Source: Clostridia bacterium
GTDB taxonomy: Bacteria > Bacillota > Clostridia > Peptostreptococcales > Anaerovoracaceae
Assembly: GCA_900766045.1 (NCBI GenBank)
Contig: CAAFTW010000055.1
Coordinates: forward strand, 1 to 64,000
Length of the DNA: 64,000 nt
Reading direction: 5' to 3'
Every line of letters starts with the position of its first letter. Position 1 is the stretch's first letter. Shown here in pieces: positions 17,413 to 26,900 of the stretch. Under the pieces are notes generated by a model. That model made no database searches. It was not told the origin of the DNA and worked only from the letters and a program-made list of their open reading frames with translations. Made by a program: the position numbers and the translations under genes.

Positions 17413-18300
17413 CTAACGCAGACTCTTCAGTTCTTCCCCGAACGCCCGACAGCGCGCGCCGTAGACACTTCCCTTTTCCCAGATAAAGTCAAAAGCATGG
17501 GTCATATGGACGCCGGGAATCTGGATTTTCTCAATCTGCCCGGATGCAAGTTCCTCACGCACGGCGATCTCGTAAAGAAAGGAAATTCCGCAGCCTTCCG
17601 TCAGAAGGTCGATGATCGTGTGCATGTTCTCCACCTGAATCTGCCGCGGAAAATCGTCGATTTCAAGGCCCTGCACGGCCAGACAGCGTTCCAGAATATT
17701 CCGCGTTCCCGAGCCCCTCTCCCGGACCAGAAGCCGTTCTCTCAGAAGGTCAGAAAACGACTGGATCTCCGGCCTTTCCAGAGTATACTGCGCACCCCGG
17801 ACCGCAATGAAATTCTCCATACTGTAGGGAAAATGTTCATATTCATCCTGTGGATAATAGCCCTCCACCAGCGCCAGCTGAATTTCTCCCGCCCGCAGCA
17901 ATTGCAGAAGCTGCGCCGTGTTCCCGAACCTTAAGCGGACATTTCTTTCCGGATGGCGGCGGATATACTCCGCAAGCGGCTTAACCACAGCATACTCCCC
18001 GACCGTCATCGTCACGCCTAGGGACAGCGGCAGATTCCCGGAATCCCCCTGGCGGATTTCTTTTGTCAATGCCAGCTCATCATTCTGCATCACTCGCAGA
18101 CGGTCGCGCAGAAGCTCTCCCGCCGCCGTCAGCCGCAGCGTCTTATTCTCATACCGAAACAGCGTCACACCATAATAGTTCTCCAGGTAATGAATATGCT
18201 GAGAAACCGCCGGCTGCGTGATATTCAGCGCCTTCGACGCCCGCGTATAATTCATCGTCTCGCAGACCTTCAGAAAAGTCTCCACCCTGTAATCCAGCAT
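17413..18300 (-). CDS. LysR-family transcriptional regulator
   Basis: 295 residues. N-terminal winged helix (residues 1-60, FLKVCETMNYTRASKALNITQPAVSQHI) and a periplasmic-binding-protein-like effector domain (about 90-290). The start at 18300 follows GGAGGTG at proper distance; the frame extends upstream but without a site. It is divergent from a YeiH-type transporter, the same arrangement as YeiE/YeiH and CysB-like regulators, so it likely controls that gene in response to a sulfur or anionic metabolite. The 122-bp intergenic region is AT-rich and would hold the T-N11-A operator. Confidence 0.88.
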   Translation of the reverse strand: MLDYRVETFLKVCETMNYTRASKALNITQPAVSQHIHYLENYYGVTLFRYENKTLRLTAAGELLRDRLRVMQNDELALTKEIRQGDSGNLPLSLGVTMTVGEYAVVKPLAEYIRRHPERNVRLRFGNTAQLLQLLRAGEIQLALVEGYYPQDEYEHFPYSMENFIAVRGAQYTLERPEIQSFSDLLRERLLVRERGSGTRNILERCLAVQGLEIDDFPRQIQVENMHTIIDLLTEGCGISFLYEIAVREELASGQIEKIQIPGVHMTHAFDFIWEKGSVYGARCRAFGEELKSLR

Positions 18301-18422
18301 CGCGCACCTCCATCGATAATAATCTGTTATATGTAAATTATAATATATAATTTTCACTTATCAACAGGCCGCGGTATAATCACTACATCTCACAGGGTTT
18401 TAGAAAGAGAGGACAGGACAAA

Positions 18423-19451
18423 ATGAACTGGATCAAGAAGAATATGAAAGGGATTGCCGTCTGTTTTATCATCGCTGTGCCGTCATGGCTGGCGGGGCAG
18501 CGTTTCCCCGTCATCGGCGGAGCGGTTATCGCGATTCTCGCAGGCATGGTGATCGCCATGTTCTGGGAAAATAAGGGCGGGGCAGAGGCCGGCATCAAGT
18601 GGACGTCAAAATTCATTCTGCAGACCGCAGTCGTGCTGCTGGGATTCGGCATGAACCTGGGCGTCATCGCCGCCACGGGAAAAGAATCCCTGCCGATCAT
18701 CATCTGCACGATCAGCACATCACTCATCGTCGCCTGGATCATGCACCGCGTCATGAAAATTCCAGGAAAAATTTCCACACTTGTCGGCGTCGGTTCGTCC
18801 ATCTGCGGCGGATCCGCAATCGCCGCAGCCGCGCCGGTGATCAATGCGGACGATGATGAAATCGCCCAGGCCATCTCCGTTATTTTCTTCTTTAACGTGC
18901 TGGCCGCGATCTTCTTCCCGATGTTTGGCCACGCCATCGGCTTCAGCACATCAAGCGGCCACGCATTTGGAATTTTCGCCGGCACAGCGATCAACGACAC
19001 ATCCTCTGTCACCGCCGCAGCAGCCACCTGGGACAGCATGTGGAAACTCGGCAGCGCGACACTGGATAAGGCCGTTACTGTCAAACTGACCAGAACCCTT
19101 GCCATCATCCCGATTACACTGGTTCTCGCCGCCGTCACCGCAAAAAAAGAGGAGTCCGCGACGAACAACTTCAGTTTCCGCCGCGCATTCCCGATGTTCA
19201 TCCTGTATTTCATTATCGCCGCGATCATCACCACCATCTGCATGCACGCCGGCGTCAGTGCCAACGTATTTACACCGCTGAAACAGCTGTCCAAGTTCTT
19301 CATCGTCATGGCCATGGCTGCCATTGGTCTGAACAGCAATATGGTAAAACTGATCAAAAGCGGCGGAAAACCGATCCTTCTCGGCGCCTGCTGCTGGGTC
19401 GGAATCACCGCCGTCAGCCTGCTGATGCAGCATGTGATGGGAATCTGGTAG
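18423..19451 (+). CDS. yeiH: YeiH-family putative sulfate exporter
   Basis: 342-residue membrane protein with about ten hydrophobic segments. Family features include TAVVLLGFGMNLG, VGVGSSICGGSAIAAAAPV and the FGIFAGTAINDTSSVTAAA loop. The family (PF03601) is annotated as putative sulfate exporters, though direct proof is limited. Ribosome site GAGAGGA lies upstream of the ATG and a TATAAT (18375-18380) suggests its promoter. Paired divergently with a LysR regulator that probably controls it. Confidence 0.87.
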   Translation: MNWIKKNMKGIAVCFIIAVPSWLAGQRFPVIGGAVIAILAGMVIAMFWENKGGAEAGIKWTSKFILQTAVVLLGFGMNLGVIAATGKESLPIIICTISTSLIVAWIMHRVMKIPGKISTLVGVGSSICGGSAIAAAAPVINADDDEIAQAISVIFFFNVLAAIFFPMFGHAIGFSTSSGHAFGIFAGTAINDTSSVTAAAATWDSMWKLGSATLDKAVTVKLTRTLAIIPITLVLAAVTAKKEESATNNFSFRRAFPMFILYFIIAAIITTICMHAGVSANVFTPLKQLSKFFIVMAMAAIGLNSNMVKLIKSGGKPILLGACCWVGITAVSLLMQHVMGIW

Positions 19452-19526
19452 AAAACCGCTGGCTGACCGTTACCGATATTTCAACGGGTTCCCACATGGA
19501 ATGACCTTATCTGAATACAATCATAT

Positions 19527-19595
19527 AAAAAGGCAGAGAAAATGTCGTCCTGTTCCAGATTCTGAACAGACCTAGATCATTTTCTCTGCCTTTTT
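19527..19595. terminator. Terminator after the YeiH gene
   Basis: AAAAAGGCAGAGAAAATG (19527-19544) pairs perfectly with 19578-19595, with an additional inner CTGTTC/GAACAG pair. The plus strand ends in TTTTT, and the symmetry also allows minus-strand use. A protein-like minus frame over this hairpin and the tRNA is spurious. Confidence 0.8.
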
Positions 19596-19694
19596 CCCAA
19601 AAACGAGGCAATTGATTACCCACCTTTCGCCCGACTCCATCTTCGTTGTATTTTGTATCCACAGGTTAATCGGTATCCCGGCTTGAAAAGCACT

Positions 19695-19731
19695 AAAAAA
19701 GCATACCCCTGACGACTCAAAGGTATGCTTT
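19695..19731 (-). terminator. Terminator of tRNA-Thr
   Basis: AAAGCATACC pairs with GGGTATGCTTT, followed in the minus direction by a T run, starting only 8 bp after the tRNA CCA end. Confidence 0.8.
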
Positions 19732-19738
19732 CTGCTTA

Positions 19739-19814
19739 TGGAGCTCCCGGCCGGACTCGAACCGGCGACCTGCACGTTACGAATGTGCTGCTCTACCAAC
19801 TGAGCCACGGAAGC
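19739..19814 (-). tRNA. tRNA-Thr (anticodon CGT)
   Basis: 76-nt gene with a full cloverleaf. Acceptor GCTTCCG pairs with CGGGAGC (one G-U), D-stem GCTC/GAGC, T-arm GCCGG-TTCGAGT-CCGGC, and a genome-encoded CCA. The anticodon loop TTCGTAA carries CGT (19779-19781 complement), decoding ACG threonine. The last pair of the anticodon stem is an A-C mismatch. Its own terminator follows. Confidence 0.92.
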
Positions 19815-19914
19815 ATCTCACGCGCTGACATAGATTATATCATAACCGCGCGGAAAACGTCAACGCCCACAAAGAAGATAATCTGGACTGAACGATGGTT
19901 TTTCTGCACTTTCG

Positions 19915-20052
19915 CTACAGTTTTTCCTCATCGGATTCGATTTCCTTCTCTTTTGCGGTCAATATCTGCTCAAGGGAACGGAAAGCCGGCAGGAAGCTGT
20001 CGCGGATCAGAATCAGCAGTTCATCGATTTCCTCTTCATTAAAAATTTCTGA
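19915..20052 (-). pseudogene. Start-less C-terminal fragment of an unknown acidic protein
   Basis: A 45-codon minus frame ends in TAG at 19915 and has a protein-like, acidic sequence (NEEEIDELLILIRDSFLPAF, then LEQILTAKEKEIESDEEKL) but no start codon and is closed upstream by TAA at 20053. It looks like the surviving C-terminus of a lost gene. Confidence 0.4.
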
Positions 20053-20121
20053 TTAACCAGCTGATACAATACGATCCTGTCTATTCCGACGGCCAGATTT
20101 CATCTACATCGTTCAAAAGTA

Positions 20122-20165
20122 AACGTAAAAGCAAACGTATTTTTTTGCGTTTGTTTTTACGTTTG
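20122..20165. repeat. Hairpin inside the AlbA relic
   Basis: AAACGTAAAAGCAAACG is followed by a T-rich loop and CGTTTGTTTTTACGTTT, a nearly perfect inverted repeat of about 17 bp arms. It breaks the relic between its two recognisable parts. Confidence 0.55.
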
Positions 20166-20501
20166 ATATATGTCTTCCGGCTTCATATCATCGAAAGCTT
20201 CGGAACCGGAATCCAGCGGATCAATGCTGCTTACCGGAACAGTAATGCCAAACCAGGCCACTATTTTTCGCCTAACGCAATTAAGGTAACACTGCCCGTT
20301 ATAAAAAGCATTGAAGATTTATCAAAAGACGAAAATACCATCTATAAAAACCTGAGCCATACAGGAAGATCCAGCTCCGAAATTTCAGAAGCCGCAGGCT
20401 TTGGTAAAAACAAGACACTGAATATCTTACATACACTGATACAGAAAGGTTACGCCGCACAGACCGGAAATGGCCGGGGAACAAAATACAGGGTCAAGTA
20501 A
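20145..20501 (+). pseudogene. C-terminal relic of an AlbA-type (Schlafen) ATP-binding regulator
   Basis: 118 codons. IIESFGTGIQRINAAYRNSN is the hallmark motif of the C-terminal part of AlbA_2/RecG-like ATP-binding proteins, followed by a wHTH region (SSSEISEAAGFGKNKTLNILHTLIQKGY). The N-terminal DNA-binding and ATPase regions are missing; a short coding-like stretch (QYDPVYSDGQISSTSF, 20063-20113) and a hairpin precede it. There is no credible ribosome site. Next to tRNA-Thr and other relics, it marks a decayed acquired segment. Confidence 0.55.
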
Positions 20502-20561
20502 CTGTATTCTAATTAATGGCCGATGATAGAGCTGTTCTTCAGGATAAATAATCTTAGATCA

Positions 20562-20787
20562 GACATTACAAAATCGCCTCCTGCCTGACAACCGGATTCT
20601 GGAGCGGCTCTCCAGACCGGGCGCAAATACGGAGAATGCCCGAAAATCGTGGACCCTGACGCAAACGTTAATGAGAACGGTGCGTCAGGGCACTCACGAT
20701 TTTTTTCGTTCATCTCCTTTTGCGCCAACGGCCTTACGAGATGCCCCATCATCCGGCCGCCCGCCAGGAGGCGATTGTAGTTTTGTC
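20562..20787. repeat. Long imperfect inverted repeat (two arms of about 100 bp)
   Basis: The left arm 20562-20663 and right arm 20681-20787 are imperfect reverse complements around a 17-base loop. Paired blocks include AATCGCCTCCTG (20572) with CAGGAGGCGATT (20765), CCGGAT with ATCCGG, GGCGCAAA with TTTGCGCC, AAATCGTG with CACGATTT and CCTGACGCA (20655) with TGCGTCAGG (20681). The innermost hairpin with TTTTTT could terminate plus-strand transcription. No supported gene lies here. Confidence 0.7.
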
Positions 20788-20857
20788 AGATTACAGGATC
20801 AGAAAACTAAATTTCCTGCAGAACACCATCAGCGGCTATGAAAATTAGAATGCAGCT

Positions 20858-22945
20858 TTACTTACTGACTTTTCTCCTCTTCACCGCCAGCAGCAGGGCC
20901 AGAAGTGCTGCTGCTCCGCCAAACAGCATCAGCTCTGTACCGAGGCGGGTTTCATCTGCTGTTCTTGGGATGGTGGATTTTGCCGCAGAGGCAGATGCTG
21001 TAGATGTGCTGATCTGCGCGGCTGCGCGCTGCACTGCCGGGGCAGTGGACTTCGGGTTCTGCGCGTGGACCTTCACGGTCTGTGTGCCTGTGGTCTGGCC
21101 GGCCGCAGTATCCGTGCCTGCCGCGGAATGGTTATCCTGCGCATCGTTATGCTTCGTCTGCGTCGTGGAACCCTTCTGATCACCGGTGTTGGTGCCCGGT
21201 GTGGTCTGGTTGTCATTCGTCTTCGGGTTGGTATTCTGGCTGTTGTTCTTTTCACCTGTGTTTTCCGATGGAAGAGACGGAGTCGGGGTGATCGTCGGAG
21301 TAACTACCGGGGTGGACGGAGTAGTATCCGGCTTGCTCGGCGTTGTGCTATCCGGCTTGCTTGGTGTTGTGCTATCCGGCTTGCTTGGTGTTGTGTTGTC
21401 CGGCTTGCTCGGTGTTGTGTTGTCCGGTTTGCTCGGTGTTGTGTTATCCGGTTTGCTCGGTGTTGTGTTATCCGGCTTGCTCGGTGTCGTGTTATCCGGC
21501 TTGCTCGGCGTTGTGTTGTCCGGTTCGGTCGGCTTCTGCGATTTGAAATTACCGGTTACAGCTGTATGAATTTCACCATCCTTATGACTAACGATTTTTC
21601 CAACAGCTCTTCCGGATTCCAACTGTCTAGTACGCAGATCCGCATATGGAGCCACAACGACACCGGAATAATATCCCAGATTGATGATGCCGTCGAAGGT
21701 GCCAAAATTCCAAGTAAGATAAGCGCCTTTCTTATCGTAATTATTAATGTCATTCATCATGGTCAGAACAGTGAATGTTCTTTTCCCATCAGAATCAGTA
21801 CTAATAGCAACGTCATCCGCATTGATATCGACATTCACAACAACATTGACTAGATTCTTATTGTTATTGACAAGTTTTGCCAGTGCGATATTGGTGGAAT
21901 TGGAAATATCGTTACGATTTTCGTCAAGGCCTCTAAGAAGCTTTCCACCAACAGTGACAGTCAGAATAGCGTCGTTATTAAGTTTTCCAGCCTCCAAAAC
22001 TTTGTTTACAGCGGTGATCTTATCAAGAGAAGAGAGACTGCTGCTCTCAGATGCTGCTTTAATCAGTTTCTCTCCGTTTTCTGCCATGATTTTAAGGTTG
22101 CTTGTAATATTGGTGACTTCCTTAATATTAGAAAGACGATCATCGGATTCTATGAGCTTCTTGGCTCCTTCATCTGTAATTTTGCCAGAATCATCGACCA
22201 TAGATCGATCAATGGAAATGCCCCTGAAATGATTGGCAGTACCATTCGCATCTGTATTCTTTTCCAGATCAACGGAAGGTCCTGTAACGAGCAGAGAGTC
22301 GTTTTTCCCGTCGGTCCTCTGATTGGAGCTGGTTGTTACGGATTTACCATCGGCAATATGGCCAACATAGGAATAACCATCTTTGGCATATGCCTTATCC
22401 ACAGCAGGCCCTGCATCGGAAGCATACTGATTTTCCTTGTTCATGATAGTTGTGGCATTGTTCAGATGGTTCACCGCAATATTTCCGTCTTCATGACCAA
22501 TAGTCTTATCAAGTGTATCGGCATAAACAGCGAAATCTGCAGCAGAATTAGTGGAATCCAGAAAATCTTTGGCGGATGCAGACACATTTTCATTTGCCTT
22601 TACAGCGTCGTTATTGGAAATAGTGTAAACTGTTTTCTTCGAATAGTCATCTTGATTTGTCAATTTCGTGACATTATCCGTCTTACTATTCGTCTCTGTC
22701 ACAGATGGCTGTTTTTCCGGAACTGCCTGCGGAGTTACCACCTTGCTGCTCTCTTTTGTCTGTGCTTCACCAGTGGTACTGGTGCTCTGCGGTTCTACCA
22801 CGCTTGTGTCAGACGCAGTGCCCCCCCCGGTGCCCGCCGTGTCTGCTGCCATTGCCGGAATCGCAGAACATACGAACGCGACCGGTACACAAAAGCCGAC
22901 AGTCAGCACTTTTTTCGCAAAATTCTTTATGCTGTCCTTTTTCAT
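20858..22945 (-). CDS. Large repeat-containing cell-surface protein with sorting-like C-terminus
   Basis: 695 residues. Signal peptide (1-33, ends PAMAA), a long Ser/Thr/Asn/Asp-rich N-terminal region, a central globular region (about 200-460, with VNVDINADDVAISTDSDGKRTF and YLTWNFGTFDGIINLGYYSG), then a DNTTPSKP/DSTTPSKP repeat run of about nine units and a Thr/Asn-rich stalk. The C-terminus has SIPRTADE, a hydrophobic helix and KRRKVSK, like an LPXTG sorting signal but with IPRTA instead of LPXTG. A c-di-GMP-I riboswitch with terminator lies in its leader, so it is probably an adhesin or matrix component switched with lifestyle. GGAG ribosome site at the start. Confidence 0.85.
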   Translation of the reverse strand: MKKDSIKNFAKKVLTVGFCVPVAFVCSAIPAMAADTAGTGGGTASDTSVVEPQSTSTTGEAQTKESSKVVTPQAVPEKQPSVTETNSKTDNVTKLTNQDDYSKKTVYTISNNDAVKANENVSASAKDFLDSTNSAADFAVYADTLDKTIGHEDGNIAVNHLNNATTIMNKENQYASDAGPAVDKAYAKDGYSYVGHIADGKSVTTSSNQRTDGKNDSLLVTGPSVDLEKNTDANGTANHFRGISIDRSMVDDSGKITDEGAKKLIESDDRLSNIKEVTNITSNLKIMAENGEKLIKAASESSSLSSLDKITAVNKVLEAGKLNNDAILTVTVGGKLLRGLDENRNDISNSTNIALAKLVNNNKNLVNVVVNVDINADDVAISTDSDGKRTFTVLTMMNDINNYDKKGAYLTWNFGTFDGIINLGYYSGVVVAPYADLRTRQLESGRAVGKIVSHKDGEIHTAVTGNFKSQKPTEPDNTTPSKPDNTTPSKPDNTTPSKPDNTTPSKPDNTTPSKPDNTTPSKPDSTTPSKPDSTTPSKPDTTPSTPVVTPTITPTPSLPSENTGEKNNSQNTNPKTNDNQTTPGTNTGDQKGSTTQTKHNDAQDNHSAAGTDTAAGQTTGTQTVKVHAQNPKSTAPAVQRAAAQISTSTASASAAKSTIPRTADETRLGTELMLFGGAAALLALLLAVKRRKVSK
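21325..21530. repeat. 24-bp coding tandem repeats (DNTTPSKP)
   Basis: About nine consecutive 24-bp units inside the surface-protein gene, each encoding D(N/S)TTPSKP, with only a few silent or Asn/Ser differences. Copy number could change by slippage, changing stalk length. Confidence 0.85.
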
Positions 22946-23000
22946 GTCTTTCTCCTTTCAGTTCATCGCAAGTAAGTCCGCACATGATCTGGGTTTCAGA

Positions 23001-23037
23001 CAAAACAAAAAGCCGCCAAGGATATACTCTGGCAGCT
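23001..23037 (-). terminator. Riboswitch expression-platform terminator
   Basis: In the minus-strand RNA AGCUGCCA (complement of 23030-23037) pairs with UGGCGGCU (complement of 23011-23018), followed by UUUUUGUUUUG. It directly follows the GEMM aptamer and precedes the surface-protein start by about 55 nt. Confidence 0.75.
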
Positions 23038-23137
23038 GGCTGTCTCACTCTTATGATACTTGTGACATCTGTCACGACTAGGGAGACCCTCTAGTTTTGC
23101 GTCCCGGCATCGCTGCCGGTTTGCTCTTTACTTATCC
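23030..23137 (-). ncRNA. c-di-GMP-I (GEMM-I) riboswitch
   Basis: The minus-strand leader contains AGCAAACC, a GGCA-GCGA-UGCC stem with a GNRA tetraloop, and GGGACGCAAA, the invariant core of the GEMM-I aptamer, followed by a second helix (CUAG ... CUAG and GUGACAGAUGUCAC) and a closing ACAGCCAGCUGCC segment. The G two bases before GCAAACC agrees with c-di-GMP rather than cGAMP preference by analogy with Vc2, a weak inference. A terminator overlaps the 3' edge, so ligand binding probably decides between termination and read-through into the surface-protein gene. Confidence 0.8.
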
Positions 23138-23191
23138 ATGATTTCTTTCTTAAATTGTCTGCACTTCAATCGCAACTGTGCTTGTACCTTG

Positions 23192-23219
23192 ATTTTACCA
23201 CTATTGACATCATCGTCAA
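23192..23219 (-). promoter_or_regulatory. Probable promoter of the riboswitch leader
   Basis: Minus-strand TTGACG (23214-23219) and TAAAAT (23192-23197), 16 bp apart, placing the start near 23185, about 50 nt before the aptamer and 240 nt before the surface-protein start. Confidence 0.5.
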
Positions 23220-23942
23220 GAATTTTCTGTTATTTTTGTGTGCGCGCATATATTATCCCCTCATATTTTATCTCTCGATAAAAGCAATTAATTTCCATTC
23301 ATTTTACATTCCTATGGACACTGCGAAGAGCTGTTAATAATAGCTATATAATATATTATGCCTTGAATTTCTGCGATTTTAACGGATTTTATTATGCAAA
23401 GTATACAGTGCAAAATAGTCCGCCTATATATCTGAATCCATTCATGCTGCATTTTGCATTTTATTTCATACAACTCGCTAACTCTGACGGGGGACATTCC
23501 TCCGCTCTAATGGTGTCGCCCCTGCGATTCGCGAGCTAAAAGCGAAGTGAGAGCAGTGGGGACTCCTTATGCTGGTGCGGCCCAGGAGAACGAGCCCGAA
23601 GCGATGTTCGACTGGCTAGCCGCACGTCGTATCTGCTGAATTGTTCTATTATGCGCTTGCCAGTCGCGGGGATAGGTCTCCCAAACGCAGATTGGCAAAA
23701 CGGTCTCATATGAATCACAAAACCAGGGAAAAACCGCATTTCCACTGATGGCCGCTGACAAAGCATTTCGGAAGGCTGATGGCGCAGTCGGAGTCAAACG
23801 GAAGAAACGGCGAGAGTACTGTTGCACAGTGAACGTTTCTGTTTGCGACAGACTCCGCCGTTTCCCGGATGGGCTCCGTATCTGCGACCAGCCTGAAGAA
23901 CAGCTCTGGAATGCGGTCATCAGTCTGAAAATGCGGTTTTCC
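23220..23942. other. Gap between the surface-protein leader and addB; possible mobile-element relic
   Basis: AT-rich sequence to about 23480, then GC-rich sequence. The plus frame ending at 23632 (AAQENEPEAMFDWLAARRIC, then stop) and the hairpin TTCGC-GAGCTAAAA-GCGAA near 23528-23546 are reminiscent of the 3' part of an IS605-type tnpB with its end hairpin, but no RuvC or zinc-finger motif is left, so this is only a suspicion. Also present is an imperfect inverted repeat near 23785-23870 (GGCGGAGTCTGTCGC-like arms). No gene is supported. Confidence 0.3.
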
Positions 23943-26900
23943 CTATTTTATAACATTGTACTGATTCCCCCGGAAGGCCGGATCAAACCTGCAGATACTC
24001 CTGAACTCACAGTACTTGCAGGCCGTATCATCCCCGTTTTTCATCGGGTGAATGTCGATGATTCCCTCATGCATCTCTGTGATGAGCTCGGTGACTCTAT
24101 CGGAGACGTCGTTCTGCAGTTCCTGGAAGTCTTCTTCGGAGATCAGGGTTCCGCTTTTTCCCAGTTCGCCGCTTTTCAGCATTTTTACGGCAACGACGGA
24201 GGAGGACTCTTTGGGGGCGAGCTCGCCGGCAACTTCGCGGACGGTTTCCGGGTCGTTCAGGAGCAGGCCGTTCAGCTTGAAATGGCTCTGGATTTCTTTC
24301 TGGACCTGCAGTTTTAAAGCGTCCGACGGTGTCCCCGCCGCCGGTTTATTTTTGACGTCTATGCGGGGCTCCTGAATGTGGAAGTAGAACACGCCCGCCG
24401 GCTGGCGCATCTGCTCTTCTGCGGCCTGCATGTAGACCATGAGCTGGAGGCTGTACCCGGCGCGGATTTCCTCGACGTCCAGCTTGTGTTCGCTCGACTT
24501 GTAGTCGATGATCTTGATGCGGTCGTTCTGGAGAATGTCCAGGCGGTCGATCTGACCTTCGATCAGCACGACGGTGCCGTCGTCCAGTTCGACGCGGATC
24601 GGCGGGATCTCTGCCCCCGGGCCGAAGCGCACTTCAAACTGGCTGGCCTGCACGGCGCCCTGCCGGACGTGCTCGACCAGGGCTTTTACAGTATCGATGC
24701 AGGCTTCCTGCATGCGGGACGAGCGGTAGCGCTCGCGGCCGCCGAAGAAGAAGAGGCCTTCGCGGTATACTTCCGATTCCTGGCGGATAGACTGCTGGAC
24801 GAGTTTGCGGCAGTCTTCTTCGCTGACGCTGTCCCAGATGCCGCGGCGGCTGAGTTCTGCGGTTACGTCCATAATGCAGCGGTGGTACATATCTCCGATT
24901 TCACGGCCGCCGGCCTCAAAGACGCGGCGTTCTTCCGGCGCCAGGCCAAACTGGACGTAATAGGAAAACGGGCAGCGGGAGAAGCGCTCCAGTCTCGATG
25001 CACTGAGGGCCAGATAGTTCCGGTTTTCTTTTTTGCGGAATAAGAGATCCGTAAGCTTCGGGTCCAGCCGCGGCGGCTTGTTCTGAAAGCGCAGGCCTTC
25101 TTCCATGCGCGCCGCCGCTTCCGGCATATTCTTCTGATACCAGCGCTGCACATCGCCCCAGATCGGGTCGATTTTCGCTCCTTCCCGGTATGCCTGATTC
25201 AATTTCTGCGTCAGATGCCTGAGGGTGCTGAGTTTTCCGCCGACTTCGGCTTCATCGGAATCCTCGTTCAAGATATCTCTTCTGACCGGGATCTCCGGGA
25301 AAAGCTCCTCCATCGTTCCGATCAGTTCTGACGGGCGGGTCTTTACGCCTTCCATGTCTGCGTTCGACCAGCTGATCCAGAGCATGTCTGACAGCGCGCT
25401 GAAATTCCGGTAAATGGCCAGTTTCTCCTCCTGCACGCGGACGCTGTCGACTTTGCAGATTTCCTGTCCAAACTCCGCCAGTGATTCCAGCTCGTCCATG
25501 CCGAACAGTCCGTCGTCTTTCGGGCCTTCCGGCAGGATTCCCTCATTGGCGCCGATTACGATCAGGGCGCGGACAGAAGCGGTTCGCGTTCTCTGCATAG
25601 TTCCCATGACCAGATCGTCCACCGTGGAAGGAAGCACGCCGATTTCTACCTGCTGAAGGCCGGCAGTGAGAAGTTCAATGAACAGATCGGACTGGAACTG
25701 ATCATCTCCGGCCAGGGCGTCAATCTGGTCCAAGAGCCCCACGATCATGCTCCAGACCTGCGCCGTCTCGTCTGCCGCCGTCTGCAGGCCGTTTTCCTCC
25801 TGCAGCAGCATCAGCCGGTCCAGCCGGTCCTCCAGATGCATGTTTTCCGTCAGAAAACCGTAAAATGCGCGGATGAACTCTTCATTGGTCTGTTTCCGCT
25901 TCAGGATTTCTTCAAGCGGCGTGAACAGCTGCGCCACGCGGTCTCTGAGTGCGTCCAGCTTTTCCATGCCCTCTTTTCCGTACTCCAACTCACCCTTCTT
26001 AAACGGATTCTTCCACATGCTTCCGCGGATCCGGTATTTCATTACATAATTCTCAAGCCGCTCAATCTCATCATTAGAGAAGTCCGAAAGGCCGGATTTC
26101 AGGGCCCGCAGGATTTCTCTGGTATTCCAGCGCTTCTGCACGGCATTGAGCATGGCCAGGATGCAGACCGCTGCCGGCGCATCCAGAATGCTGCGCTTCG
26201 TATCCATAAACAGCGGCAGGCCGTACTCTTCAAACACACGTCTTGCGGATTCCGCGCGGGAGGAATCGTTGCAGACCACAGAAATATCCCGGCAGCGGTA
26301 TCCGCAGTCCCGGAGCAGATGCAGGATGAAGGCGGCGGCAGATTCTGCCTCGTTGTGCGGGTTGGCCGCCTCGGTCAGCATCACGTGGTCCGCAGCTTTC
26401 CGATACGGCGTAATGACCGGTGCGAACATCTCCCTCTCCAGGTAAATGAGTGCCGGCGACGCTTTCTCTCTGATCAGGGAGGTTCCGTCCGGCAGCGCTG
26501 CAGGGATCCGGGCGATTTCTCCGACTGGGCATCCCTCTGCGTCTGCACGCTTCAGGAGATTGGCCTGCACGGTCTGGGTCAGCGAAAACAAGTCTTCATC
26601 CTTGCAGCGTTCATCTTTTGTCAGAACGACGTTCACTGACTCCGCGGCGTGCATAATGCCCTGCAGAACATCCAGCGTTTTCGGCGCAAAACTGTCGAAT
26701 CCGTACACCCAGACGCGGCTTCCGGCGATCAGGTCTGACCGGCGCATCTGCTGCGCGTAGAGATCAACATAATCTTCTGAATCCGTATACTTCCCAGTAA
26801 TCTCTTCCTGGTAGCGCGTGTAAACCAGCAGCAGGTCCGCCATCTTCCGCTGCAGAAGACTGCCTTCCGGCACTTTCTTCATGAGTACTTCCAGCGTTTC

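Noticed and set aside
19572..19808. 78-codon minus frame beginning MAQLVEQ
   Set aside because: It is the well-known false translation of a tRNA gene (tRNA-Thr at 19739-19814).
20513..20752. 79-codon minus frame in the long cruciform
   Set aside because: It overlaps both arms of the inverted repeat, lacks a ribosome site and has no family signature.
23567..23920. 117-codon minus frame between the riboswitch region and addB
   Set aside because: Low-complexity Ser/Arg/Ala composition, no ribosome site and no motif. The region is better described as unassigned, perhaps derived from a mobile element.
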